Below are positions 14,947 through 27,400 of a stretch of 64,000 bases of DNA, piece by piece. Source of the DNA: Strigamia acuminata (taxonomy: Eukaryota > Arthropoda > Chilopoda > Geophilomorpha > Linotaeniidae). The stretch is from assembly GCA_949358305.1 (NCBI GenBank), contig OX442315.1:26934427-26998426 (forward strand), read 5' to 3'. The position numbers were made by a program, and so were the translations under genes. Below the pieces are notes generated by a model. That model was not told the origin of the DNA and did no database searches. It was given only the letters and a program-made list of their open reading frames with translations. Every line of letters starts with the position of its first letter. The stretch's first letter is position 1.

Positions 14947-15838
14947 TGACGATTACTTAGAAAATTATATTTTCGGTGTGTTTACGTGTGGAATCGCGAT
15001 CAATACAGGTTTTGTTGGTCGAAAAATTCAGATTTTTTATTTAGTGTTCTATTTTCAAAATGAATACATAGTGATATTGTTGGACTTTTGTTTAATGTTT
15101 GAATTTATTGATTGTTTAATAAGATTTAAACTCAAATTTATTAGTTAGATTTATTTATTTTTGATGATGTGTGAATAGATTATTATTTTTTTTTGATCTA
15201 GTGTATCTGACTATAAAGAAGTTGTTATTTATGAAATAATTTTTATTTCAAAATTAATTTACACGAAATTTTTTTTTTTTCTAATTTAGTTTATTTTTAG
15301 TAAATTTTTTTTTTTCTAAATTAATTTACACGAAATTATTTTTTTTTTCAAGGACAATTTATAGTGTTTAATATTTTTAATTACATCTGTTTAAGCTCAT
15401 TTGATTTGATTTTTATATCTTCGTACAGTATTTACATTTAAAAAAAACAAACGTTTTTACAGATATATATATAGAAAATATTGCAGTGAATATGAAAATT
15501 CCAATTTTTAAAAACCGTGCTAACTAATTCAATGGTTATTATAGAAAGGTAATCTACTCTTTTTTGATTTTTCGCTCAGATTTAAGGCAAAGTGAAGAGC
15601 CAAATTGAGATTATAAAATATCACAGGAAATATTTTGAAACAACAAAAACGTTCAATGACAATTTTGGTTAAAAAAATATTTGTTTTCCAAAAATAGTTT
15701 TTTTTTTGCAAAGTGCGAGAAGAAAAATCACAATCTGTGGATTTCAGAAAACGTGTTCAGTGAAGAATTTTTTTTTAATTTTTAATATATGTTTTTATAA
15801 AAGTTGAGCTTTTGGGGATAAACAATGTCTAAAAATAA
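14947..15838. other. AT-rich convergent intergenic region
   Basis: 892 bp between two convergent stop codons. Very T-rich, with long T runs and two copies of an AAATTAATTTACACGAAATT element near 15252 and 15318. It probably holds both 3' UTRs. No gene seen. Confidence 0.6.
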
Positions 15839-18800
15839 TTATACACTATTATCATCTACATAACCAGGCATTGGTGGTGACATTGTTCTACTTCCAATCT
15901 GAAAATACAGCGAATTAGTTGAAAAATCATTTTATCATTTATTTTTTATTTTTACAGATTTGTTGCTGCGTATTGTTGAAGTGAGAGACGGTGGTTGACT
16001 GTGTCTTCGACCCGTTGAATTCAAGCTTGGACCCGACGGTTTAATTATGTGACTTCCCATGCCAATCCCTTTGCCGGAGTCCCAGCACGCTTTATCAAAT
16101 TCGTACGTAAATTGGTCGGATCTGCGCCGAATCCGAACCAAACTTTCAATAGTTCCGTCGAGAGTATTTTCGTTATGAAACGATTTGTACGTTGGATTTA
16201 AGTAAGGAGTTAATTTCTAGCGAGAAAAATATAAAATTATAACTTAAAAATGCAAGATTTATTTTCATTTTTTACTCACTTTATTGAAAGGGAGAATTTT
16301 TTCTTGTCCTTTTTTAAGCTTTTTACTGATGGCAAATCCTATTAAAATGATGAAAATTATCAATACGGCCGTAACAACACCCAGAATAATAGCGATTTGA
16401 AGTGAATTATCTTCCTCATCTAAACAACAAAAGAAATATATTTTCTATATAAAATTTAAATTTTTTTTTTTAATATATATTTTTTTTTTACCGATTGGTG
16501 TTATTTCAACCCCAACGTTTTGATCGTTGCTAATTTCTAATTTGTTATTGTTTGTATCCCTTATTTCTAATTGATTATTGTTTATTTTATCTTGCAGATG
16601 TTTGTGTATCTCTGTTGCACTCAGATTGCTGTTGGCATCAACTTTAATTTGCACGACCACTTTGATGCTACCTAAAGATCAAATTCACAGTTAGTGGATC
16701 GAAAAAAGGAAAAAAATAGAAAAGGAAATTGAAAAGGTAAATTAAATTAACAATTCTACCTATTTGTGAGTTTGAATGACATTCACGGTAGAATTGCAAA
16801 TATAAAATACAAAAACTACAACTACAAAAACAAAAACTACAAAAAGAAGAAGAAAACAATCGTGGCAAAAAACTACCTGGAGCGGAAGGGCTATTAAGAT
16901 CCCTCACTTTTTCATTCTGGCCCGTCGAATCATTGGCCACATCGCAATCATCACACTCTAAGTGATACAGAAGAAATATTCTCAAAAAACAAAACTTTGT
17001 ATTGTTTTCAAAAATTTCAAAATTTCTCGTAGTCATAATTAATAATAAGTGAGAATTTCATTCAAATTGACGAATAGTTAATTCAAATGGATGGAGTGAT
17101 TTGTGTTTGTGCGTGTATTTTACCTGGTTCAATTATTACTCTCGAGATGGAATCTTTAGACATATTCAGTTGCTTCGCAATTTGCCCTCTAAACCACTCT
17201 TCAGTCGCCTTTTTATCATTGCCAACCGTCTGATTATAATCGGCGTCAATTTCAAACTTGTAATTGACCATGGATTTTTTTTTAGTTTTATCTACATATA
17301 AATTTTAAAACATTTATGAAAAAGTTTTATAACACCTAACTGGTTTTCTTACTCAGATCATTCAATTTTTTCTTCATATCTGTTGAAAGAGGGTCGAGTG
17401 GAACATCAGAAGCTCCAGATTCAATTAAAAAAGCCCTAAATTTAAAAAAATTAAAAAATATATATTTAATTCAAATTATACCATCAAATTTCGATAGTAA
17501 TTCTATTCTCACGCTGTATATCCGAGCGAATCACAAGCGCAATGAATCATGGTATTTTGTAAGGCCACAGTTCGACATGCTGACTTATTCCACATATTTC
17601 GTTCCCACACACAACACTACGTCGAAAGCAAATTATCATATACCGGTATATTAAAAAAATCGTGTTTTAAGGGTTTTAGGTTTTGTGTTCTTGATTTTCT
17701 TTTTTTGATACCACAAAACAAAAACACAAACACCTAAAGCATTTGTAACACGACTTTTTGAATGCAGCCGCTGTATTATTCATTAATTTACCGCAATCTC
17801 GAAGTCTTTCGGCACTTCGTTGGAGTACAACTGCAGTTTGTATTCCACGGGTTTAGACAAACGATTCGTTTCCAATTTGGTCCAATCTTTCGGATTGATT
17901 AGTGCGAGGTGAACAACTGTACTTCTACAAATTTTGAATTTTACCATAAACCAGTAATATTAAACAAACTGACATACCTGTAAGCTTGTTTTCTCGACAA
18001 TCGCCTGTTAGTAAATATGTCTAAAACATAATGGGATATCAGATGAGTTATTCCTAGACACAAGCCGTCGCATTTCGCTGCATTCTTCACACATTCCCAA
18101 CTCTTGTATTTCTCTTCTAATCCCTTACCAATTGCAAACTGCAAATGAAAATTGAAATTTACAAATGTATTCATTTTTTCAAGTTAAAGAAAACTTTGAT
18201 ACCGAATTTTTTATTTCCGTAAGCGATTCATTTTTCAAGGGAGAAATTTCGAAAAAGGTGTTACTTTTCCCAGAAAACGGTGTAAGAATTGATGTAAGCG
18301 ACATATCAGCGAGTGCAACGGTGGTTCTATCGTTAGTGTCGTTGAGGTAGATGCAGAAACCTCGTAAATCATTTAAAAAGTGCTCCAACACTTCCTTACG
18401 AACTTTTTTCGGTTGTTCGTTGCTTTTAGTTTTATACTTCCTTTCCACCTCGTTGTTGGATAAAGCTTCGACTTCCGGTTTGTATTCAGTGTCGTCAACG
18501 GGTGCGCTCGAACGTCTCTTTTTATTAATTTTCGGTTTGGGTGTTTCGGGTCCATTCTTGCCATCTGATGTTGTAGTTCTTAATGTTGAATTGTTGCCTC
18601 GTGTTGTAGCATTAATATTTTTTGTTGAATTTACAATCTCATTTCCTAATGATGTTTTACTGGTGTTTTTATCACGACTGTTGTTTTTGTTCTCACTTGT
18701 TCTATTCCACTCTTTACTAAACGCATTATTGTCACGAGAACCTTCAATTAAAAAGGCCCTAAATTTAAAAAAAAAAAAAAATATATATATTTAATTCAAA

Positions 18801-21482
18801 TTCTACCATCAAATTTCGATAGTAATTCTATTCTCACGCTGTATATCCGAGCGAATCACAAGCGCAATGAATCATGGTATTTTGTATGGCCACAGTTCGA
18901 CATGCTGACTTATTCCACATATTTTGTTCCCACACACAACACTACGTCGAAAGCAAATTATCATACAATTTATATACCGGTATATTAAAAAATCGTGTTT
19001 TAAGGGTTTTTAGGTTTTGTGTTCTTGATTTTCTTTTTTTGACACCACAAAACAAAAACACAAACACCTAAAGCATTTGTAACACGACTTTTTGAATGCA
19101 GCCGCTGTATTATTCATTAACTTACCGCAATCTCGAAGTCTTTCGGCACTTCGTTGGAGGACAACTGCAGTTTGAATTCGACGGGTTTAGACAAACGATT
19201 CGTTTCCAATTTGGTCCAATCTTTCGGATTGATTAGTACGAGTTGAACAACTGAGCTTCTACAAATTTTGAATTTTACCATAAACCAGTAATATTAAACA
19301 AACTGACATACCTGTAAGCTTGTTTTCTCGACAATCGCTTATTAGTAAATATGTCTAAAACATAATGGGATATCAGATGAGTTATTCCTAGACACAAGCC
19401 GTCGCATTTCGCTGCATTCTTCACACATTCCCAACTCTTGTATTTCTCTTCTAATTCCTTACCAATTGCAAACTGCAAATGAAAATTGAAATTTACAAAT
19501 GTATTCATTTTTTCAAGTTAAAGAAAACTTTGATACCGAATTTTTTATTTCCGTAGGCGATTTATTTTTCAAGGGACAAATTTCGAAAAAGGTGTTGCTT
19601 TTCCCAGAAAACGGTGTAAGAATTGTTGTAAGCGACATATCAGCGATTGCAACGGCGCTTCTGTGTTTAGTGTCGCTGAGCTCGATGCAGAGACCTCGTA
19701 AATCATTTAAAAAGTCACCCAACACTTTCATACGAAATTTTTTCGATTGTTCGTTGCTTTTAGTTTTATACTTTCTTTCCTCTTCGTTGTTGGATATAGC
19801 TTCGACTTCCGGTTTGTATTCAGTGTCGTCAACAGGTTTGGGTGTTTCGGGTGCTTTCTTGCCATCCGATGTTGTAGTTTGGATTAATTTCTTCAGAAGC
19901 GTCTTTGATTTAGTCTTAGTTTCTTTATTTTTATCACTTGTTGTTAAAATGTTATGCTCAGTAGCTTCCGGAGTCAATAAATGTAAGTCCGGTTTCCAAG
20001 TGGTTTCCAAGGTTCCGAGCTCCGGTTGCGATGGGTTTAATCGATTTGAAGCTTGTTGATTTTCTGACATTTTCGTTGCCATGTCTGGAATAGATTCAGT
20101 TTCTATTTTTCTTGGTTTGTCGGATCGATATTCGGGACTTTGAGGTGGTGTAATTATCCCCAGATGACCATTCAGGGGCGTGTCAGTCTTGAAGCTTGTC
20201 AACATTTTTTTGAGTGGTTTTGAATTTTGACTTTTGCTGTTTTTCATTCGCATTTCTGTTTCTGGCGCGTTTTTGTTTCCTTCTCCAGCATTTTTGACAC
20301 TTTCCTCTGTTGTCGAATGTTCGTTTCCGTCAGTTTTTACAATTGGTGTTTCCGTCTTGGAGCTGGTAACATTAATTTGGTTTCTTGACGTATTATTACC
20401 AGCTGAGTCACCAATACCTGTGAAATTCTTTGTTTCTTTCGATTTTTCCTCGCGAGTAAATAAAATGTTCTCGTTTCCATTTACCGTCTCGTTTGTCAAT
20501 ATTGACGTGTAGTTTTTGGTCACGTTATTTGTTTTCCCGGTAGAAAAAGTTTGATTGTTATCCGTAACATCACCACTGATGTTTCTTAATGTTGAATTGT
20601 TTGTTGAATTTACAATCTCATTTTTTAATGATGTTTTACTGCTGTTTTTATCACGACTGTTGTTTTTGTTCTCACTTGTTCTATTCCATTCTTTACTAAA
20701 CGCGTTATTGTCACGAGAACCTTCAATTTTGGTACCATTAACCGTGTGATTAAGTGATGCTACGGTTCTATTTTGCGATATTGATTTAATATTATTTAAA
20801 CTGTTATTGGTAGTTGCTGAGATGTTATTGATACGATCAAAAGCATTTTCAGTCGCATTTCTTTGGTTGTTGGACTGAGTAGATGGTTTTACATACCCCG
20901 TAGTATTCACTGAAGGAGTCGAATTGAAGTTGTACGGTGATTTATTGTTTCCTTGTTCCGTTGATTGACCGGAAATTGAAGTTTGTGCGAAATCTTTCGG
21001 TGTGGTTCTAGAAATAACTGAACGTCTATATTTAACGGGTGTTCGGCCATGTTTCTTCTCGCTTTGTTTCCCTCGGTTTAAAGCTGGATTTGGAAAGTCC
21101 CTACTTTGAGTGTCTACTCCAAAGTCATTCTAGGCACAAGGAAATATAAATTACTAACACGAATTCACATTTTAGAGCAAAATTATTTACATTTTTTGGT
21201 TGAGGATCAAATTGACTGTCCAAACCGGGAACATTTTTCACGGGAGAAGTTGATGGTACATCGTAATCGAATTGAACAGTTGTCCTATTGCTTATTGTGA
21301 AAGAAAACCATATAAACAGATAAACTGAAAAACACAAACAGAGAAAATGATTGTCACTACCGACATTTCGTTTTTCAAAGTATGACTCGAACGAAGGCCA
21401 GGCCGGCTGCAGCGTACTAAACTAGTCCGCTTACTTACGTAATAAATTCTTTTGCCCAACATGGACGTATCTCGGTGGCATT
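15839..21482 (-). CDS. Single-pass receptor: mucin-like stalk, two GPS modules, SEA-like segments, TM
   Basis: Not matched to a named gene. The start exon 21440-21482 (MPPRYVHVGQKNLL) joins a hydrophobic stretch LYLFIWFSFTIS to make a signal peptide. A long exon (about 19530-21130) is rich in Ser, Thr and Asn with many NxS/T sites. Then come GAIN-like exons (FAIGKELEEKYKSWECVKNA; LINPKDWTKLETNRL) and a GPS exon at 18838-18941: CCVWEQNMWNKSACRT then HCACDSLG. The set repeats, with a second GPS exon at 17513-17616. Two SEA-like exons (VNYKFEIDADYNQTVGND; VVVQIKVDANSNLSATEI), a TM helix (IAIILGVVTAVLIIFIILIG) and a tail ending PPMPGYVDDNSV follow. Conserved Trp and Cys support GPS, but the HL-T/S cleavage site reads S-L-G, so autoproteolysis is unlikely. 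GAIN/GPS is fairly sure; SEA is tentative. A KIAA1549-like or polycystin-like relative is possible. Confidence 0.72.
17420..18742. repeat. Internal tandem duplication, copy A
   Basis: Proximal copy of an intragenic duplication. It begins and ends at a TTCAATT heptamer (17420-17426 and 18743-18749). It contains a complete GAIN-like/GPS exon set. Relative to copy B it lacks about 700 bp of the Asn/Ser-rich exon (counterpart near 19881-20585), yet the reading frame stays open. Confidence 0.85.
18743..20721. repeat. Internal tandem duplication, copy B
   Basis: Distal copy, flanked by TTCAATT at 18743 and 20722. Near-identical to copy A over the GAIN-like and GPS exons and their introns (for example 19275-19508 against 17941-18174). 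This copy keeps the full Asn/Ser-rich exon. Confidence 0.85.
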
Positions 21483-22037
21483 TCTCATTTTTCAAAGATA
21501 ATTACTTCATCTAACTTGGTGGTGGTCCATTGCTCACTGAATGGCTTCCCGAATGTTGTGCTTTTTTTCCCAAGTGTCTCTTGGCAACCACCTGCGTGGT
21601 TGTCATTGATTTTCAATACCACTTTAGGTATACGACTTGCCATTGCTACTATTAATAATTAGGTCACACGTTTCGTTTATTTTTATAAACTATTTTTAAT
21701 TAGTGAAATGGTTGTTAGTGTAATGATGCGATGTTATCGACATTTGTGGCGATTGCTTTATGAAAATATAACCCGAGTTTTATTCAAATATATAAATATT
21801 ATACAAGATTTTATTTTATATATTAAAACTGCTTCCAGTCTAACTAAGTAAGCATGTAATCCTAAGTTTTAAAAATAGACATAATCCTTTAAATCGGCGA
21901 GATAAATTGATTTTTTTTTTAAAAAAGCATTTAAATTGCACCGCCTTGGCGTTTAGTAAATTCATGTAATTTTTTTTAACTTTAACGGGAGTATTCGAAA
22001 CCTTGGTAACCAAAATAGACATATAATTGCGAAATTT
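21483..22037. other. Intergenic region between receptor and Rab genes
   Basis: No coding signal found. It should hold the promoter of the minus-strand receptor (right of 21482) and the 3' end of the Rab gene. Mostly AT-rich. Confidence 0.5.
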
Positions 22038-23094
22038 TCATAGACAGCACTTCTTCTGCTTCTCATTTTCATTCCTATTTAAAAGAACACGCGGCTCCCT
22101 CTGCCGATGATTGATGGTATCTATATGAAGTCTCTTACCTAAATTAATTTATGTTAGTTATTAAATTCACACACACGGACGCATATTTACATATTTCACT
22201 GAATAACATGTGGACGTTGATAGCAGTTTTAGCACTTGTTTCTATGTAAAGTGCATTTATAGATTCAGCAAACGTAATTGAGTCTAAATAAAAATATCGA
22301 TTAATTTCAACCACAAAAACAAACAAAAAAAATATTTATTTTTACCTCGTTTCTTAACCTCTCTTCTCTCCTCCAAATCGCATTTATTTCCTGCAATTGC
22401 TATGACAATATGTCGAGGCCCATGCGCAGCTAATTCTTTCACCCAAGTTTTCACGGATTGATATGTGGTCTAGAAAAAAATTAACTCCGTATTAAATTAT
22501 TGAAATTTATAGATCAATATTTTATTCTCACCTCTTGCGTTACATCGTAAACAATAATGGCTGCGCCTGCACCTCTGTAATACATCGGCGCCAATGCTCG
22601 ATACTAAAATGCGAAAATTGTACCATTTTTAATTATTCAAATGTGGAAATATTAACTCTTTCTTGTCCCGCCGTGTCCCATATCTGGAATTTGAATGTGA
22701 CATCATCCACTAGTAAGGTTTTCGTCATAAAGGAAGCCCTTAAATTTGGAAATCAAATTAGATTACACGTAATAAAATCAAATCAGTGCAATAACTTAAA
22801 GATTTCTACCCTATCGTGCTCTCCGCATCCATTGTAAACGTATCGTGGACAAAGCGTTGGACAATGGACGATTTTCCAACACCCGAGTCCTGAAAATATT
22901 CATTTAATTGTAGTCAAAGTGTTTAGAAATTTGATTCGTGTCTTGGTGCACGGGATCAGCCCCCTTCAGTCATGTGAGTCCACGTAGACCGGAATTAAAT
23001 TCCTGCGAGTTTTCATGAATATTTGTGCACACAAAACAAGAAATTAAAATTAATTTACCCCGATTAGGCACAGTTTGACTTCGTGAACTGACAT
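22038..23094 (-). CDS. Rab GTPase of the Rab22/Rab31 (Rab5-like) group
   Basis: Small GTPase of early-endosome traffic. Seven exons, from 23059-23094 ([12 protein letters not shown]) to the stop at 22038. G1: [14 protein letters not shown]. Switch [22 protein letters not shown]3: [20 protein letters not shown], with the catalytic Gln present. G4: [16 protein letters not shown]5: [19 protein letters not shown]. The STIGASF block and [14 protein letters not shown] fit Rab22/31 best. The C terminus is a short basic tail ending KQKKCCL, a double-cysteine geranylgeranylation motif of type XCCX. All nucleotide-binding residues look intact. The splice from the SEIC exon to the tail exon ([16 protein letters not shown]) skips a 100-bp intron. 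Confidence 0.93.
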
Positions 23095-23432
23095 GGTGTA
23101 TTCTAAGTGTTTAATCTCAAGTGAATGATCCCATAACCAAACTGTGCTTGAGTCGACTCGGTGCCTAGTACTATCGTATCAATCACAGCATGACCTCGCT
23201 CACTTGCTCGCCTTTACAGCTGATTACAGGATGTTGAGTTTTTCCACACAAACAGCTTTTCGCGCCTCTTGCGGCGAATTTTGATTTAATAAATTAAAGG
23301 CGCTGTAGCTCAAGTTGATTGTTTATGTTTGCAGACGATGTTATTTCTGAATGAAGGAGTTTTTAAAAAAATCTTTATTAATTTATCGAGGTTTTATTGG
23401 GACATTTTTGTAGCGTCATAATTATACATCTC
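23095..23432. promoter_or_regulatory. Rab 5' flank
   Basis: About 340 bp upstream of the Rab start, more GC-rich than the surroundings (around 23130-23290). No TATA box recognised. Likely holds the Rab promoter and 5' UTR. Confidence 0.35.
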
Positions 23433-23805
23433 ATGGCGTTAAACTCGTCATTTGAATTGATTGAGGAAAAAGTTGTTAAATGGAGCACCTTTTGTTTTCA
23501 ATTTGTTTGCATCAGTAGCAATAGAGAAATATTCGCGTTTCATATTACAAAAGACGTAAGAAAAAGACAAAGGACATTTGACAGAACTTAATTTTAATAC
23601 AATTGGCACGGTGATTGACATTGAATTAAATTATCCAGTGTGTCTAATGATTTGTTTTAAAGAAAAAATGACTTTATATTACAAAATAATGGGAAAATAC
23701 GGCAAATATAAAAATAATCTCACAGAGATTATGCAGAAAGATTTCATATTTAACGTTTTACAGACTCATATCACTCAATATCCAGTAGGAAAACCTAAAA
23801 AATAA
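23433..23805 (+). CDS. Hypothetical small protein, two frames that would need joining
   Basis: Not recognised. One frame runs 23433-23591 (MALNSSFELIEEKVVKWSTF, then CFQFVCISSNREIFAFHITK). A second frame, open from 23560 to a stop at 23805, reads TELNFNTIGTVIDIELNYPV and ends THITQYPVGKPKK. Alternating hydrophobic segments look protein-like in both. No usable intron joins them: the GTAAG to ACAG stretch at 23556-23584 is only 29 nt and would give the wrong frame. A one-base indel (mutation or sequence error) or chance ORFs are the alternatives. Confidence 0.25.
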
Positions 23806-23851
23806 CGTATTACACTAAAAAAAATATATATCTTAAACGTCAAAGTTACCT

Positions 23852-24424
23852 TTAACCATAATATCCGTGCCCGCCGTAACCGCCTCCGTAACCGCCACCA
23901 TAACCGCCGCCATAACCGCCGCCGTAACCACCGCCGTAATTGCTGTGTCCGTAACTACCTCCGTAACCGCCTCCATGTCCGTACCCACCGCCATACCCGT
24001 GTCCGTAACCGCCGCCGTAACCGCCTCCGTATCCGCCGCCGTAACCGCCGCCTCCGTATCCGCCTCCGTATCCGCCGCCGTAGCCTCCTCCATGGCCACC
24101 ATATACAGGGACGAAAACTGGTCCGTAGCCGCCTCCGTAACCTCCGCCGTGTCCGTATCCGCCACCGTATCCTCCGCCGTATCCACCGCCGTATCCTTTT
24201 CCGAATCCTTTTCCGTATCCCTTCGCTTTGAAGAAGAATTTTCCTCCATGTCCGTGAGTTCTGTCTTCTGCTACCTGTTGTTGTTCTTGCTGCTCATCGC
24301 AGAATGCAGCGACGGCAACGCATGCTAAGATGAATACCTAAACGGAGTGGAAGAAAAGAAATCGCAGTTCATTTTTCGCTTTGCTGCAGCACAATAACAA
24401 AGTGTTTACCGTTAGTGTGTTCAT
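23852..24424 (-). CDS. Secreted glycine/tyrosine-rich (GGGY) protein
   Basis: Two exons: 24410-24424 (MNTLT) and 23852-24337. The signal peptide spans the phase-0 intron: MNTLT then VFILACVAVAAFC. A short polar Gln-rich stretch follows (DEQQEQQQVAEDRTHGHGGK), then KAKGYGKGFGKGYGGG and many GGGY/GGGYGHG repeats, with one break, GPVFVPVYGGHGG. It ends GHGYYG. Such proteins are usually cuticle, silk, shell or antimicrobial GY-rich secreted products; I cannot decide which. The TATA box is at 24501-24509, 77 bp upstream. The opposite strand and other frames are open only because of the repeat. Confidence 0.85.
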
Positions 24425-24500
24425 GTTGGCAATGAGCTAAAAACTAAACGTTGTTTATGGAAGAGAAAGTGTGGTCTGATCTTTCTTTTTGTCTGCGGCT

Positions 24501-24509
24501 CTTTTTATA
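24501..24509 (-). promoter_or_regulatory. TATA box (TATAAAAAG) of the GGGY gene
   Basis: TATAAAAAG on the minus strand, 77 bp before the ATG at 24424; transcription probably starts near 24475. Confidence 0.7.
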
Positions 24510-27400
24510 GGTGGACCTGGTTTTACTTTGCCCACTCCTGCGCGACCCACTTGGCCAGTTGGTTAGGGCCAATTCAATGCGTCATAGAAACCTCAATTTG
24601 ATCTCTTTTACGTTAAGATTTAAGGGAAAGCCTGATAAATTATTATCTTTTTTTGTAGAATGTAGATATATATTTTTTCTCTCTTTTTTCTAAAAAAAAA
24701 TTTTATTTTAATTTCAATTTTTATTAGTTTTATAATATTAAGAGTGTGGACATTTATTCTTGTAATTGTTGGGAGTGGATTGTGTTTTGTTGTTAATCGT
24801 CGATTTTTTTTTTAATTAAGTGAAAGTTTATTCTGAATTCGGCTATGTCGAAGTATTGCACAAGATTTCAGCAATATTGCGTAGAACCCCTCCCTGATTT
24901 AGTAATTTCCAGTGACCTGAATGCCTTTCTCTGTTGGCCCCAGCCTCGGGCAATTTTGCTCTTTGAGCGACTCAGACACATGCATCACTGACGACAGAAA
25001 AATGAGGACGTTTGACATCAATCAGAAACATCAATTTGGGAATTGATAAAGAAATGTAAACGTTGGAACGACTACCTTGAATTCTAACTGATAAAAATAA
25101 AATTGCCAACACAAAAATTGCGATTTCGGTTCAAATCAAGCAATAGAATAATTTATTATATCTAAAATAATTTATAATTTTGAAAGTACTGCACTTTTCA
25201 TATGGGGATGAGATAAACCAAACCATAAAAATTCCAGAGCCCAAAAAAATCGGTTAAATTTCTTAAGATCCGGTTTAAGCCACAAAACTAAAAGTATGTA
25301 ATGCTTTTTACAATATGTCAAATACAAGTAGATGTTATTAAAATATCCCAATATCTTACTGCTGTATTCATGAAAAGAGGCAATTTTTAAGATTTTTTTT
25401 AAATTATGAATTGATACTTTAATTTTTTAATTAAATTAAATTACAAAACTTTCATTTTCTATAACTATTTAATTAAAACAGTTTTTTATTTAGTCCACGC
25501 ATAAAAGATTTATAATGTTTTCAATCTTTAGATCAGAGAAAACAGCAACTGAAATTGAAAGTTGGTACTTAAAGGATAAAGGCTTTATTCAACCAAAGTT
25601 ATAGGTTTGAGAATACATTGTGGAACAAAAACACAAAGGTTTCATTTCTAATTTATGTGGTAATCATAATATTGTAGGTAATGAATGGATCCATTTTAGA
25701 CTTGACCAATCGTCAATTTTAAACATTTTGTTTTATATGTGGACTACTAACATTGTTTCATGCAATACCAGAAATGAAAGCAACAAAAGATTTTTATTAA
25801 AACTAAAAGTGACTTGGTACATTGATGCCACAATTTGAAAACCACTTTCTGCATACTCACAAACTACATATATTTTTTTAGAATAATAACAGATAATACA
25901 TATACTAGTAATAAGCAATTTCCGTTTGTTACTTGTTCCAAAAAATGAAATTTACGGTTAGAATTTGACTATAATCAAATCATTCCTTCTTTTGATAAAA
26001 CTTTCTTCTTTCTCTCACTGGGAGGCTTACCATTACATCAGTCACGGCAGGGCCAAACCAGAAGGCGGTGATTTTAAATGTTTTGTTTTGAGTGTAATTA
26101 CCTAAAGATCCGTTTTAATTTAAAGTAAATAGGACAAAATTAGCAAATTACGTTTACTTTAAGATCCGGGTTCAATAAATAGCTGTAAACTAATAAGATA
26201 ATTCTAGTGAAACTAATGGACAATGATGGTTCGCATTTGAAATTGAACCTTTGAGCGTACAATGCAAGATGTTTTGGATAATTAAATCAACTTTTACAAC
26301 TTTCTGCATCCATTTTAATAATTTTTATTATAAAATTTAAAACTTTTCTAAAGTGTTCGTTGTTGTTTATTATAAATCGACAATCTTCAGTTATGACAAA
26401 GGGAAGGAATAATTAAATCGTGACCTAGATTCGGTGTCCCTGACACTTTCTTCGCTTCCATTAAGTGAGAAGGAAAGAGGGGTTCCGAAAACCGAGTAAA
26501 AGGGGCCACGGGGTCACACCTCTAGAAGTTGAAAGTCGGTTTAATAACCCCATACTCATATATTTTATTGATGTTTTTTTACGATTTTTCTCTCTCTATT
26601 AATCAGAAGCTTAAATTTTACACGGCTCGTAAAATACTGTAATGTTTTTATATGGTAATAAATTAAGAGAAAGGTGAATATATACAATGTGTGTCACGAC
26701 CCAACACACTTATAACAGCTTATAGTTTATTACAAATCAAAAAATAAAAGACCTTGACGATTTAATTTTAATGTTTTTTAAATTGACAACTGCGCGACAA
26801 TTATAGAAATGTTTTTCTTTTATGGTTGGTTGATTCTTTTTGTTTTTTCGTCATCTTTGGGTTGAAATAATAGATTCCGGAAAAAAAATAAAGATATATA
26901 AAAAAAAAGAGACAATTTTCAAATTTACGTAAGAATATTTATTTATTTAAAAAATAGTGCAAACCTGAGAGATGATAAGAGAGTTTTACATTTGAAATCA
27001 CAATAAAATCGCTAAAATATACATCGAATTTGAATAGGAACAAAATACATCTTATGCACAAAACCAAAATAAAATGATTTTAAAAATAAAATTCGAACAT
27101 TTTGACTAATTAAATCGGTTGGAAATTGAAATGTTGACGGATGAAACTATTCAGTCAATTATACAAGTGAAAATACATTGAATTAAAAATCCTCAGAGTC
27201 AATAGCAATGTTGGCAAGTTACTGGAACAGGCGCGAAGTGCCCGGATGACATTGATGAATAAAAAGAGGTTGGGGAAATGTCCGCTTCTGATCATTTTAA
27301 AGTAGAAATTTCTATATAATAAAATTTATATCTGCAAATAAAGAAAAACAATGAAGAATATAACCATTGCTTCAAAAAACCAAATAGAATTCTATACCTA
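24510..27400. other. Intergenic region without a recognised gene
   Basis: 2.9 kb, AT-rich. Short ORFs such as 25620-25838 have no signal peptide, motif or splice context that I can support. A GC-richer block at about 26420-26535 (GGGGTTCCGAAAACCGAG, GGGGCCACGGGGTCAC) stands out and could be regulatory. Confidence 0.5.

Noticed and set aside
23867-24328. Plus-strand Ala/Val/Ser-rich ORF
   Set aside because: Antisense shadow of the GGGY repeats.
25620-25838. 72-codon plus-strand ORF
   Set aside because: AT-rich region, no motif, signal peptide, splice or promoter evidence.
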